From contig CP136895.1 of assembly GCA_034359265.1 (NCBI GenBank), positions 47,448,001 to 47,512,000 of the forward strand: 64,000 nt of DNA, written 5' to 3'. This document shows positions 32,690-44,489 of this stretch, piece by piece (position 1 is the first letter of the stretch; each line of letters opens with the position of its first letter). The translations under genes and the position numbers were made by a program. The DNA is from Canna indica. Lineage: Eukaryota > Streptophyta > Magnoliopsida > Zingiberales > Cannaceae. The notes beneath the pieces are model-generated. The model was not told where the DNA came from and ran no database searches. It saw nothing but the letters and a program-made list of their open reading frames with translations.

Positions 32690-35600
32690 TAGGGGTGAGC
32701 ATGGACCGGTTAACCGGTCCATTAACTTCGGTTTTTCAAAACCATTAACTGTAAATCGGTCCATTAAATTCGGTTAACCATCATTTCGGTTTCGGTTTTT
32801 TCGGTTCGGTTAACCAATAATTACCGGTTAACCAATAAAAAATTTTAATCCATCAATTTCTAAATTATCTATTCCTACCTGGAGATAAGAAAGAGTACAT
32901 AGTTAAATGCTTTTCATATATTCCAGTCATCCAAATATCAGAACTCATACATAGTTAAAATGGTTCAAAATATCTAGAAGTCAACAAAATAAAATCCTCA
33001 TGAGTTTGGTGATTAGTACTAATACAATACTAGTATATCTATGTAATCCACAGTGCAATCATTTCTTATTAACAAATTCATAAAGGATATTAACTAAGCT
33101 TAAATCTCCAATCATTAAAGTACTGCAATCTAAAAGAATAACTACTTCAAACACAATCACATAGAGTTCAAACTATCATCATACTTCAAACACACATAAA
33201 TAACTACTTTAAACTACTACAAATAGCAAGCTACTTCAAACACACATAGAGTTCAAGGTACTTCAAAATAAAAATTACACACCACCAAATGAAGCTAATG
33301 TCCAAAATAAAATACTATCCAAATTCAAATACAGTCCACAAATAATAATTTAAAGTACTTAGTGTCCATTCTTCAATTAAAGATGACAAATCCAAGTACA
33401 GTCCACAAAATATCCTTGATTATAATCAACTCTTCAATCATCAATTTGGATAATAGCATGGCCGGTAGTATTGCAAGATGACTCTGAAAAGAAAAAGAAT
33501 ATTACAAATTAGTGTTAAAAATCAATAGAGTTGAGAGATATCAAATGAAATAAAGAGAAGAATTAATACCTATCTCTACACTTTCAAGTTCAGCTAAGGC
33601 ATGTTCAATGAAAAGAGATTTACTGCTGGATCTAAACCAATCTTACCCACAAATGAGTGCTTCCACAAGCCTAGGAGTTAGAGTAGACCAAAATGAATCA
33701 AGGATACGGCCTCTAGTGCTAAAAGCGAATTCTGAAGCCACTATAGACACAGGCATAGCCAATACATCTCGAGCCATAGTACAAATTATTCGATACCTAG
33801 ATGCATTGACTTTCCACCAAGCTAATATATCAAAATCATCACAATCCTCCTCAAGCTCCTCATTGAAATACCTATCCAACTCAGTTTTTGCCTCTCCACT
33901 CCCTTGAGATACCTTTTGCTTCTTCAATATTTCTCTAACGTAATCAGTCTCAACTTTAGGCTTTGCATCATTTTCTCAGCTTGAGCTTGCTCACTTGCTT
34001 GTACAACAGTAGATGAAACTATGGATACACCATAAGAATCATACATAGAGGATAAAACTTTTCTCAACTTCTCTTTTAACAGTTTGGCATTTTGAGCATC
34101 ATATGATTTATCAATGATAATATCCACATATTCCAATTTAAAACAAGGATCAAGCACTACAACAACAAACAACATGATATTCACATTATTAATAATTGCC
34201 CAATACTTGTCATATTTTTCTTTCATTCTAGTAGCCATTGCTTTCAAATTCAAATCCTCACTTTCACCCCAGGAAGAAATCATCAACCCAAGACCATAAA
34301 TTTGTCTCATGTACTCATTATCGGTGACATAAAGTGAACCAGACAATTTCAAAGTGGCTTCATAAAAGACTTCAAGAAATGGCAGCAAGTTTTTGGCATA
34401 TTCCCAATCTGAATTATCAGGCAAACCACTCTTATTAAAAAGCTCACTCACATATTTGGGATCAGTAATCTCAAGCAAGAAAAAAGCCTTTTGAAATTTC
34501 AAAGCTGATTGCAACATTAAATAAGTTGAGTTCCATCTAGTTTCCACATCTAGACATACTAGACTTTTTGTATCTAGCAACTCTTTTACAGCACATTCTT
34601 TAAACTTTCGTAATCTAGAAGGAGATGATCTCACATATTTGACAGCATTTCAAATTATAACAATTGAATCATCAAGTTCACTCATTCTATCTTTCACAAT
34701 GAGGTTCAAAATATGATCGGCACATCTCATATGCAAATATTCACCCTACAAAACACTACCCTCCCAACTATTCAACCTTCTCTTCAAGTATTGAATGCAC
34801 AAGTCATTTGAGCTTGCATTATCAACTGTTATAGTAAAAACTCTGCGACTCCCCCATTCAAGTAAACATTTTTCAATTGTTTTACCAATAACTTCACCTA
34901 AATGACCCGATATTTGACAAAAACTAATAATTTTTTTATGCAGAGTCCAATCATTATCAATAAAATGACATGTGATGCACATATAACTCAAATTCTGAAT
35001 GGAAGTCCATGCATCAGTTGTAAGGCAAATTCTTGAAGATAATTTCTTTAAATACTTCATGAAGTTCAATTCCTCTTGCTTATAAAGTTCATAACAATCT
35101 CTAGCTACAGTGAAACGTGAAGGCATAACAAATAAAGGTTGCATTGCACGACAAAATTAACGAAATCCTTCATGTTCCACAAATCTAAAGGGTATTTCAT
35201 CAGTAATTATCATTTTAGCTAAACATCTTCTGCACTCTTCTTGATCAAACTTCCAAGATGCAAGTGTATGTGTAGTGCCTCCAAAATTACCACTTGCTAA
35301 GGGTTTAAATGTTAAAGTTCTCTGACTCTTTTCCACATTGGTAGGATACTTTTTGCATCTATTTAAATGATTACTCAAACAACTAGTGCCACTAGATGTT
35401 GGACATGCAAGAGACTTCTCACAGTATTTGCAAGTTGCTCTTTGATCACTATTATCTTTGCATTCAATCTTATCAAAATGGTCCCATACCCAAGATTTTC
35501 GTTTACCACGCACCTTTGACTTTGAAGTCCCACCTTGGGTTGAAGGTAAAACAACACGCTCTTGAGTTCTTTGTTCTTGTTGTTCTTGTTGTTCTTATTG

Positions 35601-36214
35601 TACTTGTTGTCCTTGTTGCTCTTGCAATTGGGGGATGGTATTTCCCGTATTGGTAGTAGAATTTTCAGTGGTGCTAGACATATTTTCAGCCTACATCACA
35701 AAAGACGTAATGAATATAAGTATGAATATCATTAAATAAAGGAAAGAATGTACTTCAAATAAAAGGAACTGGTAGAGTAAGAATGGATCGTAGTAAGTGA
35801 CCTTCTAAGTGCCATCAATGAAGAATTAGTCTCTTTTAGTTACATTAGGACTATTAAAAGTACTTTTAAGAATACTTGTAAGTGCCAACAAAGTAATGAA
35901 GAGACCGAGAGACGAGAATGGGTGGGATAAAAGTTAGGGTTTCTAACTTTCTATTTTTATGTAACTATGTTTATACTTTATAAAATTACAACTAAAAAAT
36001 TAATATCTTATTATATAATACTGTTTTATAATATATATAATACAAAATATATATCCACCGATCGGTTAACCGAAATCGATGGAATTTTTATACCCCGACC
36101 CGAACCCGAACCCGAAAACCGAAAATTTTTTTTTTAAAAAATCCGAAACCGCAAAAAGTGGTTTGGTTAACCGCAAAAACCGGTTCGGTTTCAGATTTTT
36201 TTTGCTCACCCCTA
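32690..36214 (-). mobile_element. hAT transposon with perfect 8-bp target duplication
   Basis: Terminal inverted repeats are TAGGGGTGAGCA (32690) and TGCTCACCCCTA (ending 36214). The flanking duplication CCTATAGG is exact at 32682-32689 and 36215-36222. Subterminal regions are packed with CGGTTAACC-type motifs, including an 18-bp perfect palindrome GGACCGGTTAACCGGTCC (32703-32720). The element is 3,525 bp and holds one transposase gene on the minus strand. It inserted into the CACTA fragment. Confidence 0.92.
33541..35681 (-). pseudogene. hAT transposase (BED zinc finger, DDE core, hATC), inactivated
   Basis: The transposase would bind the element ends and cut and paste it in the nucleus. 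The start MSSTTENSTTN at 35681 leads into a Gln-rich tract with a stop. The BED finger follows (WDHFDKIECKDN, CKYCEKSL, LSNHLNRCKK). The catalytic region has LTTDAWTSIQNLSYMC and FTITVDNASSND (first acidic residues), then LDVETRWNSTYLMLQ. The C-terminal hATC dimerisation domain has ILAWWKVNASRY, ARDVLAMPVSIVASEFAFS and LVEALICG. At least five in-frame stops (the Gln tract, near 35157, 34746, 34665, 33643) and a frameshift near 33925 disable it. The remaining frame is easy to follow, so decay is moderate. Confidence 0.9.
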
Positions 36215-36222
36215 CCTATAGG

Positions 36223-36293
36223 AACAGTTTTGTATACCATTCCCTTAGCCAATATACTATTGGAACATAGAAAAAAAACATTCTTGTAGCAAA
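36223..36293 (+). mobile_element. CACTA fragment 2 between hAT and gypsy insertions
   Basis: Contains CATTCCCTTAGCCAATATAC and TTCTTGTAGC, the same subterminal repeat type (TTCCCGTAGCCAA...TATGGGAACGGTT) that is clearer at 46987-47090. The gypsy LTR begins at 36294. Confidence 0.65.
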
Positions 36294-39200
36294 TGTAAGA
36301 CCCGAGGTTTCCTAATATAGAATTTATTTCGGTGCAGCGCACCGGATCGGGAGCTAGTCGGGTCGAGTCGTGAAATTGCCGCGAGTAGAAGGTATAATTT
36401 AAGTTTTATGAAACTTTTGCTAAGTATTCTTTTCCTTCATGATCATGAGATGATTTAGTAGAGTTGGATCTGAAATAGTGTTCGCGGCTCGAGGCGGGTT
36501 TCAAATCGGGCTCGGATTGAGTCGAGTAAGGGCTAATTAAGTGAGAGGGGCAATCTGGTCAAAGGAAAATGAGGGAATGAACCCCTCATCCCCCTAGCAG
36601 CCGTGTGGCTCAGACATTGGAGCCGCACGTAGCCCGAGAAGAGAGGGAGAGAGGGAAAGCCTTGAGGTCGGCGCCGGATTCGTGCCGTCGTTGGAAAAAT
36701 CGAGATCGTCGTCGCTCGTCCATTTTTTTTTCTTAGATCAAGGTGAGTGGTTGTTTTCCTTTATTTTTAGGGGGGGGACGGGTGGCCGAACCCCTAGGAC
36801 TGCTAGGTGGTGATTTTCTCGCGAGATTTCATCGATTCGTGGTATCTTAATCGTCGTATCGCTGTTTTAATTATTATTACGTCGGATCTACCGTAGTTTT
36901 TCCAAATTGTTGATGTTTTAGGGGCTACCGGGTAAAGGGAAAAGGGGAAAGGTCATGCCAAAATTTTCCCCAATTCCCTCGACGGATGTAAACCCCTTTT
37001 GATTGATCTTGAATCCATATCGAGTGGATTTTATAGTTTAAATATTTGTCACACCCCAACTGAGGGTAGTGTGACCGGCCAGGGCCTACATCCTGCCCTG
37101 TAGCCTACTGTCTACACTGACATAAAGAAAACCAGAACGTATCGACAAAAGAAATCTCAACACAACTTTATTAAAAGTTTACAAAATTCACAGTTTTATA
37201 TTTTCAAAGCAAGTAAGAAAACCAACATCCGAATAACTGAATGTCTCAAGTATCAAGTTTTACAAACTCTTTCCAAATACAATTGTTAGTGCAGAAAATA
37301 AACAACTACTAGACACCGGTGCAGACCATCTTAAGTACATCACACAATCAAATGTCCTAGGGTTTCCTTTTATACACTTCGGGTCATTGCCCGTATCTGG
37401 CCCTAATCCGGCTACCAGGTCAACAAATTTATGCCGCCCTTTTAAAATGTATACACCTAAGAGTTCTAGGTTTCCAAAATATTTACTAGAAGTCCTAGAA
37501 GTGATATCATCTCCTAGCTAAGTTTCTATATATATATGTTGAACGTCTCGCGACGTCTTACATGTTATCTAACCTTCTATACTACCTTGGGTGAGGAATT
37601 CCTTGTACCGACCTTGGAATTCCGCCCATGAACATTTTTGGACAGCCTGTATAATCTAAAGAAAAGTAAGCAAACTTTACAACATCTACTATATATAACC
37701 ACAATATTCATGCATAACAACTTTACACTACCTTTAGAATTAAGCTCAACAAGAAATAATTTATCTAGCATGGCAAGGTAGCAATGAATTTAAAAATGTA
37801 TGAAATACTAAGCATGGTAAACTAATACATCATTTCAAAATTTAAAGATTTAATGAGCTAAGGATGGTCATAAAGCTAGCATTCCTACGATCTCATAAAT
37901 CAATCAATTTACTTACTATAAAAATTTTGGCATGACCTTTCCCCTTTTCCCATGATTCGGCAGCCCTAGGCCTTGGGAAATTGATGAGGAAACAAGATGA
38001 TCCAACAAGAATTCGTACAAAATAGTGAATACACAACAATGAAACCAAGATCCGTCGGAAAGATCACGAGAAACACACCCTAACACATCTAGGGGTTCGG
38101 CTACCCGCCTCACCCAATCTTTCAAATCCTAACCAATCACCTTGATTGCGGAGAACAAAAGATCGGATGATGATGACTTTGTATCTTCCAGCGACGGCAC
38201 AAAATCTCAGATCGATCCAAGTCCCCCTTCTCCTTGCTCTTCTCCCTCTCTCCCTAGGCTTCCTTGCGACTCAAAGGATGAGTCGCACGGCACAAGGATG
38301 AGGGGTTTTAATCCCTCATCTAGCCTTCCATATAGGCTCTTGACCACTTGACTCATACTCAAGACTCGACTAAACCCGAACTCAACTTGGGTTTTGACTT
38401 AACCCACAACATGAGTCGATTTAAACTTGATTTAAGGTATGATTGCATAAAAGGAAAGTCAATCACCCAATAAAATTCCATGCATCATTAGTCGAGTCAT
38501 ACCTTTTCACGAGAGGCGATCCTGAGGCTCGACTCGACTATCCCCGGGTCCAGTGCGCTGCACCAAAAATAAATTTTTATATTAGGAAATTTTTCCCGGG
38601 TCTTAAAATATTGAAATTAATGATTGAAACTCCTCCTCTAAGCCTAGTAGGCTCGGCCGAACAAGCAGAATCATTCTTAAGGAAGACTAGATTGACAAGC
38701 AGAATCATTCCTCTAAGCCTAGATTGACAAGCAGAATCAAGATGACATTTAGGTACGACACTAATTAAGGAAGACTATGACGTTGGTGCGTGTATTTAGT
38801 AGTATTGTAGGGCAGTAATCATTCTTAAATCTTCCCTATTTAAATTTTGTGGTGAAGGCCGGGCAGAGCCGAACCACTTATTCTTGAGCAGGCTTTATTG
38901 GCCGACTTATGCCCATCCTGGAAGGGGCGCTATGGTCGGATATATTGTTTACACAGGTTGGCCTATGGGCCAGTTGTCATGTCATGACTAGTTTAGATCC
39001 CTACATATTATAAATTGCTGACTTATGTGCATGTTATTATATTGGGGATTTATGTGGAGGTTCGAAAAAACCGCTCAATGAGTTCCTTGTGGATTCATGA
39101 TTTATTTCTTTTGTTTTGCAGAGCCCAACCATTGAGGTATGGCTTGGAGACATGGTGCAGCTGGAGAGCAGGCAGTGGCGTAAATCTCGTAATAACGTAC

Positions 39201-39496
39201 AGTAGTCATAGTTGTGATGTCTAGGGTTATTTTCATACACTGTGTGATGTTTATCTTGAAACATGTATTTGATTTTTAACTCGAGCCGTTCTTAAAAGGT
39301 GGTTTGTTTTCCATCAACTCTATTCAGATTGTTCAAAACTATTTGAATTAAATAAAAGCTTATGCCGTTGTTCTTTTACCTGTGTGTTTTCTTGTGGCGT
39401 GTATTTTTGCCATTTTATTATTCAGTGTATATGGTAGGCTTCAGAGTAACGACATATGCCCTGGCCGGTCATGCGTCCCTGAGTTGGGGCGTGACA
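36294..39496 (+). mobile_element. 5' LTR of the gypsy chromovirus
   Basis: Starts TGTAAGACCCGAGG, ends GAGTTGGGGCGTGACA. It is interrupted by an antisense family B solo LTR (37047-38607). Compared with the 3' LTR it also lacks roughly the equivalent of 45660-46330 and shows small rearranged repeats of GACAAGCAGAATCA near 38693-38740. The conserved TTTTGCAG block lies at 39114-39121. Confidence 0.9.
37047..38607 (-). mobile_element. Solo LTR, family B, antisense, with 5-bp target duplication
   Basis: Bounded by TGTCACACCCC on the left and GGGTCTTAAA on the right (minus-strand ends TTTAAGACCC and GGGTGTGACA). Both sides carry ATATT (37042-37046 and 38608-38612), and the empty site is visible in the sister LTR near 45220. 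It shares GGAAAGTCAATCACCCAATA, GGTTCGGCTACCC and other blocks with 23535-24409 and 59751-62010. No internal sequence, so it is a solo LTR left after LTR-LTR recombination. Confidence 0.93.
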
Positions 39497-39500
39497 AAGT

Positions 39501-39512
39501 TGGTATTAGAGC
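39501..39512 (+). promoter_or_regulatory. Primer binding site of the gypsy chromovirus
   Basis: TGGTATTAGAGC, 4 bp after the LTR end, one C-to-T change from the initiator-Met PBS. Confidence 0.85.
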
Positions 39513-39713
39513 TTTTGGTTAGGTCTTGACTACGACTAGGAGTTGGGTACCATTTGAGACATATGCTAGCGTGTCGACATACGGTATAGGTATGGTACGA
39601 GATATGGCCACCACGACTGCACTCAGCACACCATGAGGTTAGTAATTTGAATTACAATTGAATAAATTGTTTATGTTAACGGGAGCATTGTTTCTTTTCT
39701 CTATGTTAGTGTG

Positions 39714-40930
39714 ATGGAGACTCATAATGCTGCATTGAGCGGTAGTGGCAGTAATTCGACAAAATGCCGAGGCCGAGGCCGGGGTCGGGGCCGAGGAAGG
39801 GGCAGGGGCCGGGGCAAGGAAAGAGTGCAGTCCGAAGAGCAGGGATAGAATCCCACAGTTGCTCAACTGCAAACACAGGTGGCTTAGTTAACAGAGGCGC
39901 TCCTCCGAGAGTAGCAGTGAGACATCAGATGCAGCAGCAATCGCCGCAGCCTGTACTTGTGGTTCTGGTGGTACCGGAGGTGGCTGAGATAGTAGTACTG
40001 GTGGTCAGGGTTTCAGGAGCCCCATCTTATGTGGACTTCGTCAAGTTGAGGCCGCCAGAATTCACCGGAACAGACCGACAGGTAGAAGTCACTAATTTTC
40101 TGGGGGATTGCTACAAGCTGTGCATGGAATTGGAGTACTCATCGGAAGTAGCAGCTCGTATGATCAGCCTATAAATGAGGGGACCGGTAAAGGTTTGGCT
40201 GCGCACTTGGAGGGCTCACAGGGCAGCAGGCGCGCCGCCTCCCATCTGGGAAGATTTTAGGGTGGTTGTGGTAGAATAGTACTTGCCAATGAGTGTTCGC
40301 GATAAGCCGGCACAGGACTTTGAGATGCTGCGCCAATTTGGTGGCATGTCAGTGTCAGAGTATGAGATGGAATTCAATTAGCTTTCCAAATATCATCCAA
40401 CCCTAGTGGCATCTGGGACCGCTAGGGTCAAGAGGTTCGTTGGGGGCTTGAGGCCTCAAATAGGCAGGCTCATCCACTACACCGAGGATTCCACTCTTGC
40501 TCGAGTGGTGGATGAGGCCCTTCAAAAGGAAGCTTTGGTGCCGTTCGAGAGGAACGACAGACTGGCCAAGAAGAAATTTTGGCCGCAAGGATCTGTAGGC
40601 CGATCGGGTCATTCTGAGGGACTGTAGCTACTGCAGTTCACCAGCAGAACTGAGGACAGGGTGGTAACCGGGGTCGTGGGGGCCCAAGGTTTGGGACAAT
40701 GAGGCCGGTAGGGTCAGGGGGTGCTTCTCAGAAGTCAGATATGCCGCAGTGTGGTCGCTGTAACCGGAGGCACTGGGGGGCTTGTTTTGGCCGCTCGGAT
40801 GCTTGCTTGAAATGCGATCAGGTCGGGCACTTTAAGAAGGACTGCCCAGATAGAGTTGGCCACAGATATGAGCAGTCAAAAGGAAAGGCATCTATGTCAG
40901 TAGGGTCAGTGGCTCAAAGAGGTCAGATGT
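39714..40930 (+). pseudogene. Gypsy chromovirus gag
   Basis: The start METHNAALSGSG leads into an Arg-Gly-rich tract (CGAGGCCGAGG repeats, 39768-39815). The gag domain follows: SYVDFVKLRPPEFTGTD, FLGDCYKLCMELEYSSE, VWLRTWRAHRAAGAPP, FVGGLRPQIGRLIHY. The zinc knuckle CLKCDQVGHFKKDC (CX2CX4HX4C) lies near 40805-40850 in the pol frame. At least three frames are used and several stops occur (after RMISL, VVVE, EMEFN). Gag and pol are normally one ORF in this lineage; here a TAG at 40930 separates them. Confidence 0.85.
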
Positions 40931-40965
40931 AGAGCAGAGGACCGCAGGCTAGCCATTCAGAGAGA

Positions 40966-43900
40966 TTGTCTGCCAGGATTTTCGCCATGAACCACGATGG
41001 GGCAGAGGCATCAAAGGCAGTGGTGACGGGTACTATTTTAGTCAATTCTTTTGTTGTTTATGTTTTGTTCGATTTGGGTGCCATGCACTCATTTGTATCT
41101 GCCAAATTTGCTACCGGATTGCCTATGGCACCTTCCTTGATTGTTGTGTCGTATGTGGTGTCAACGCTTACGAGCGATGCATTGATAATAGAATCAATCT
41201 TTCGTAACTGCGAAGTGCTAATCTGTGGTCATGTGTTGAACGCAGAATTCACACTTCTGCCCATGCTTGAAATTGATGTCATCCTCGGCATGGATTGGCT
41301 GGCGAAGCACTTCGCGTCAGTTAACTGTAGGTCTAAGGCTGTCACATTCAATAAGACTGGGTTGCCGCAGTTCACCTTCCATGAAGAAGAAAGGGATGAG
41401 CCAATGGGTGTCATTTCAGCCCTCAAGGCTCGTAAATTGTTGTTAGGCAGCTGCTAGTCTTTCTTGGCCTTCATATCTGTGGCCGAGGAAAAAGGGGGCA
41501 CGGCTCAGGAGGTTAGCTGAACTCCAGTGGTCTATGAGTTCCCCGATGTCTTCTCAGAGGAATTGCCAGGATTGCCACCTAGAAGAGAGGTCGAATTCCG
41601 CATTGAATTACAGCCTGGGGCGACACCGATCTCCATCCCACCCTATAGGATGAAGCCGACCGAACTTCGGGAGTTAAAGGCGCAGTTGCAGGAGTTGCTG
41701 GACTTGGGCTTCATTCGCCCAAGTGTGTCTCCGTGGGGTGCTCCGGTCCTATTTGTGAAGAAAAAAGACGGGTTTATGCGCATGTGCATCGATTATAGGC
41801 AGCTCAATAAGGTGACAATCAAAAATCATTACCCGCTGCCCAGAATCGATGACTTGTTCGACCAGTTGCAGGGGGTACAATGGTTTTCAAAGATTGATTT
41901 TAGGTCTGGATATCACCAGCTGAGAATCCGAGACTGTGACATGCCCAAGACTTCCTTCAGGACTAGCTATGGCCATTATGAGTTCCTGGTGATGTCGTTT
42001 GGATTGACTAATGCACCTGCTGCCTTTATGGACCTCATGAACAGAGTGTTCAAGGAAAACCTGCATAGATTCATGATCGTCTTCATAGACGACATCCTAG
42101 TGTAGTCCGAAAGTAGGGAGGAGCACTATGAACATTTGAGGATAGTCTTGGAAACCCTCAGGGAGCATCAGCTGTTTGCCAAATTCACTAAGTGTGAGTT
42201 CTGATTGGAAAGTGTGGGATTCCTAGGCCATATAGTGTCCAAGGAGGGAATAAGTGTGGATCCCGCAAAGATTGAGGTTATAAGTGACTGGAAGCAGCCA
42301 ACTAGTGTGACCGAAATCTACAGTTTCTTGGGGCTAGTCGGGTACTACAGGAAGTTTGTAGAAAATTTTTCCAAGATTGCAGCCCCTCTGACTTGGTTAA
42401 CCCAGAAGAAGGTTAGTTTTGAGTGGGACCAGAAGTGCGAGGAGAGCTTCCTGAAACTCAAAGAATGCTTGATGTCAGCCGCAATTTTGGCTGTACCTTC
42501 AGGCTCGAGAGGATTTATGGTGTACTGTGATGCCTCTCGGGTTGGCCTAGGTTGTGTTTTGATGTAGTATGGCAGAGTGATCGCCTATGCATCTCGCTAG
42601 TTGAAAGTTCATGAAAAGAATTACCCAGCCCATGACTTGGAACTGGCGGCAGTGGTTTTTGCGCTGAAGTTATGGATCCATTACTTGTATGGAGAGGCTT
42701 GTGAGATTTATACCGACCACAAAAGCCTCTAGTACTTGCTCACCCAAAAGTAGCTCAATTTGAGGCAGAGAAGATGGCTTGAACTTCTAAAAAATTATGA
42801 TTGTACCATCTTGTATCACCCTGGGAAGGCCAATGTGGTGGCGGACGCGCTGAGCAGGAAGTCCATGGGCAGCTTGACCCATTTGGCAGTCGGGAGGAGG
42901 CCGCTAGCACGAGAATTGGCACTGTGCCTAGATGGGGGAGCAGTTTTGCCAGTATCGACTTCGGGTGCTCTGGTGGTGCATCTGCGGGTACAATCTACAC
43001 TGGTGGATATGTTGCGTACCACGCAGGGGGAGGATGCCTTTTGTGCCTTGTCAAATGACTTAGTGCAGAGAGGCGATGCAGAGAACGACTTCAGGTTGGA
43101 CTCAGAGGGTTTCTTAAGATTTAGAGATCAGATAGTGGTGCTTGATATGGCAGAGGTGCGTAGGTAGGTTCTGGAGCTGGGGCATTGATCCACTTATACG
43201 ATGCATCCGAGAGCCACCAAAATGTACCGAGACTTAAGGCAGCATTACTGGTGGAAGGGCATGAAAAGGGATGTAGCAGAGTTCGTATCCAAGTGTTTAG
43301 TCTACTAGCAACTGAAGGCCGAACACCTGAAGCCCATAGGGCTACTGCAAAACCTCGAAGTTTCTGCGTGGAAGTGAGAAAAGATTACTATGGATCTAGT
43401 GATAGGGTTGCCTAAGTCAAGGGGTGGATTTGATTCCATTTGGGTGGTGGTAGATCGGTTGACAAAGACCGCTCATTTCATTCCTGTCAAGACAACCTTT
43501 TCTACTAAGCAGTACGCCATACTATTCTTGGACAGGATTATGGCATACCATGGTACCACAGTGATGATTATATCAGATCGAGGTACCCAGTTCACAGCCC
43601 GATTTTGGCAGTCCTTCCAAGAAGCCGTGGGTACTCAGGTGCGCTTCAGCACAGTTTTCCATCCGCAGACGGACAAACAGTCATAGAGGACCATCCAAAT
43701 GTTGGAAGATAAGCTGAGGGCCTGCGTTCTGGACCTGGCTAGAGATTGGGAGAAACATCTGCCGTTGATTGAGTTCGCCTACAACAATAACTATCACAGT
43801 AGCATTGGCATGGCTCCTTTCGAGTCCTTGTTTGGGCGGAGATGTAGATCACCAGTGGGCTGGTTTGAGGCTCGAGAATCTCTCATTGTGGGTCCTGATC

Positions 43901-44489
43901 TAGTTGAGAAGGTGAAAACCATAAAGGAAAGATTGTTGGCAGCTCAGAGTCGCCAGAAGATGTATGCTAACAAGAAGGCCAGAGAGTTGGAGTTCATGGA
44001 GGGCGACCTAGTGTTCCTGAAGGTCTCCCCCATGAAAGGAGTGGTTCGATTTGGAAAGAAAGGAAAGCTGAGCCCTAGGTTCGTTGGGCCTTTTCCCGTT
44101 CTCCGGGAAGGGGTGCTATAGCTTATGAGCTGGCCTTGCCCCTTAGTATGAGCAGGGTACACCCAGTTTTTCATGTATCAATGCTCAGGCGATATGTGAG
44201 GGAAGGTTCGCATGTGATTGAACCTTCTGTGGTTGAGGTGGATTCAGTTTTCTCATTCGAGGAAAGGCCGGTGGAGATCCTTGACTGCCAAATTAGAAAG
44301 TTGAGGTCCAAGGAAATCCCTTTGGAAAAGGTTAGATGGGAACATCACTTCGGGCTGGAAGCTACTTGGGAGGTAGAGCGAGACAAGAGAGAGCGCTACC
44401 CTTCTTTGTTTGAAGAACCGATAAGTACTTATAATTCAACAAAATTCAAGGGCGAATTTCCCTTAAGGGGGGAAGGTTGTAAGACCTGA
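40966..44489 (+). pseudogene. Gypsy chromovirus pol: protease, RT, RNase H, integrase, chromodomain
   Basis: One frame holds from 40699 to 44121. Protease: VYVLFDLGAMHSFVS (DSGA reads DLGA). [51 protein letters not shown]. RNase [46 protein letters not shown]. Integrase: HPRATKMYRDLRQ finger, core ITMDLVIGLP and IISDRGTQFT, with the final catalytic Glu codon changed to TAG near 43684. GPY/F-type KLSPRFVGPFPVL precedes a frameshift near 44105. The chromodomain (FEERPVEILD, WEVERDKRERYPSLFEEP) ends the protein. There are 14 in-frame stops after 40699: 10 TAG and 4 TGA. Confidence 0.93.
44465..44477 (+). promoter_or_regulatory. Polypurine tract of the gypsy chromovirus
   Basis: AAGGGGGGAAGGT directly before the 3' LTR start TGTAAGACC; identical in form to 63304-63316. 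Confidence 0.85.

Noticed and set aside
35396..35656. Plus-strand ORF rich in VLVVL
   Set aside because: It is the antisense of the Gln-rich tract at the start of the hAT transposase.
41527..42567. Possible endogenous pararetrovirus (caulimovirid) RT
   Set aside because: The RT is followed by RNase H, an integrase with zinc finger and a chromodomain, and is bounded by LTRs with PBS and polypurine tract, so it is a gypsy chromovirus.
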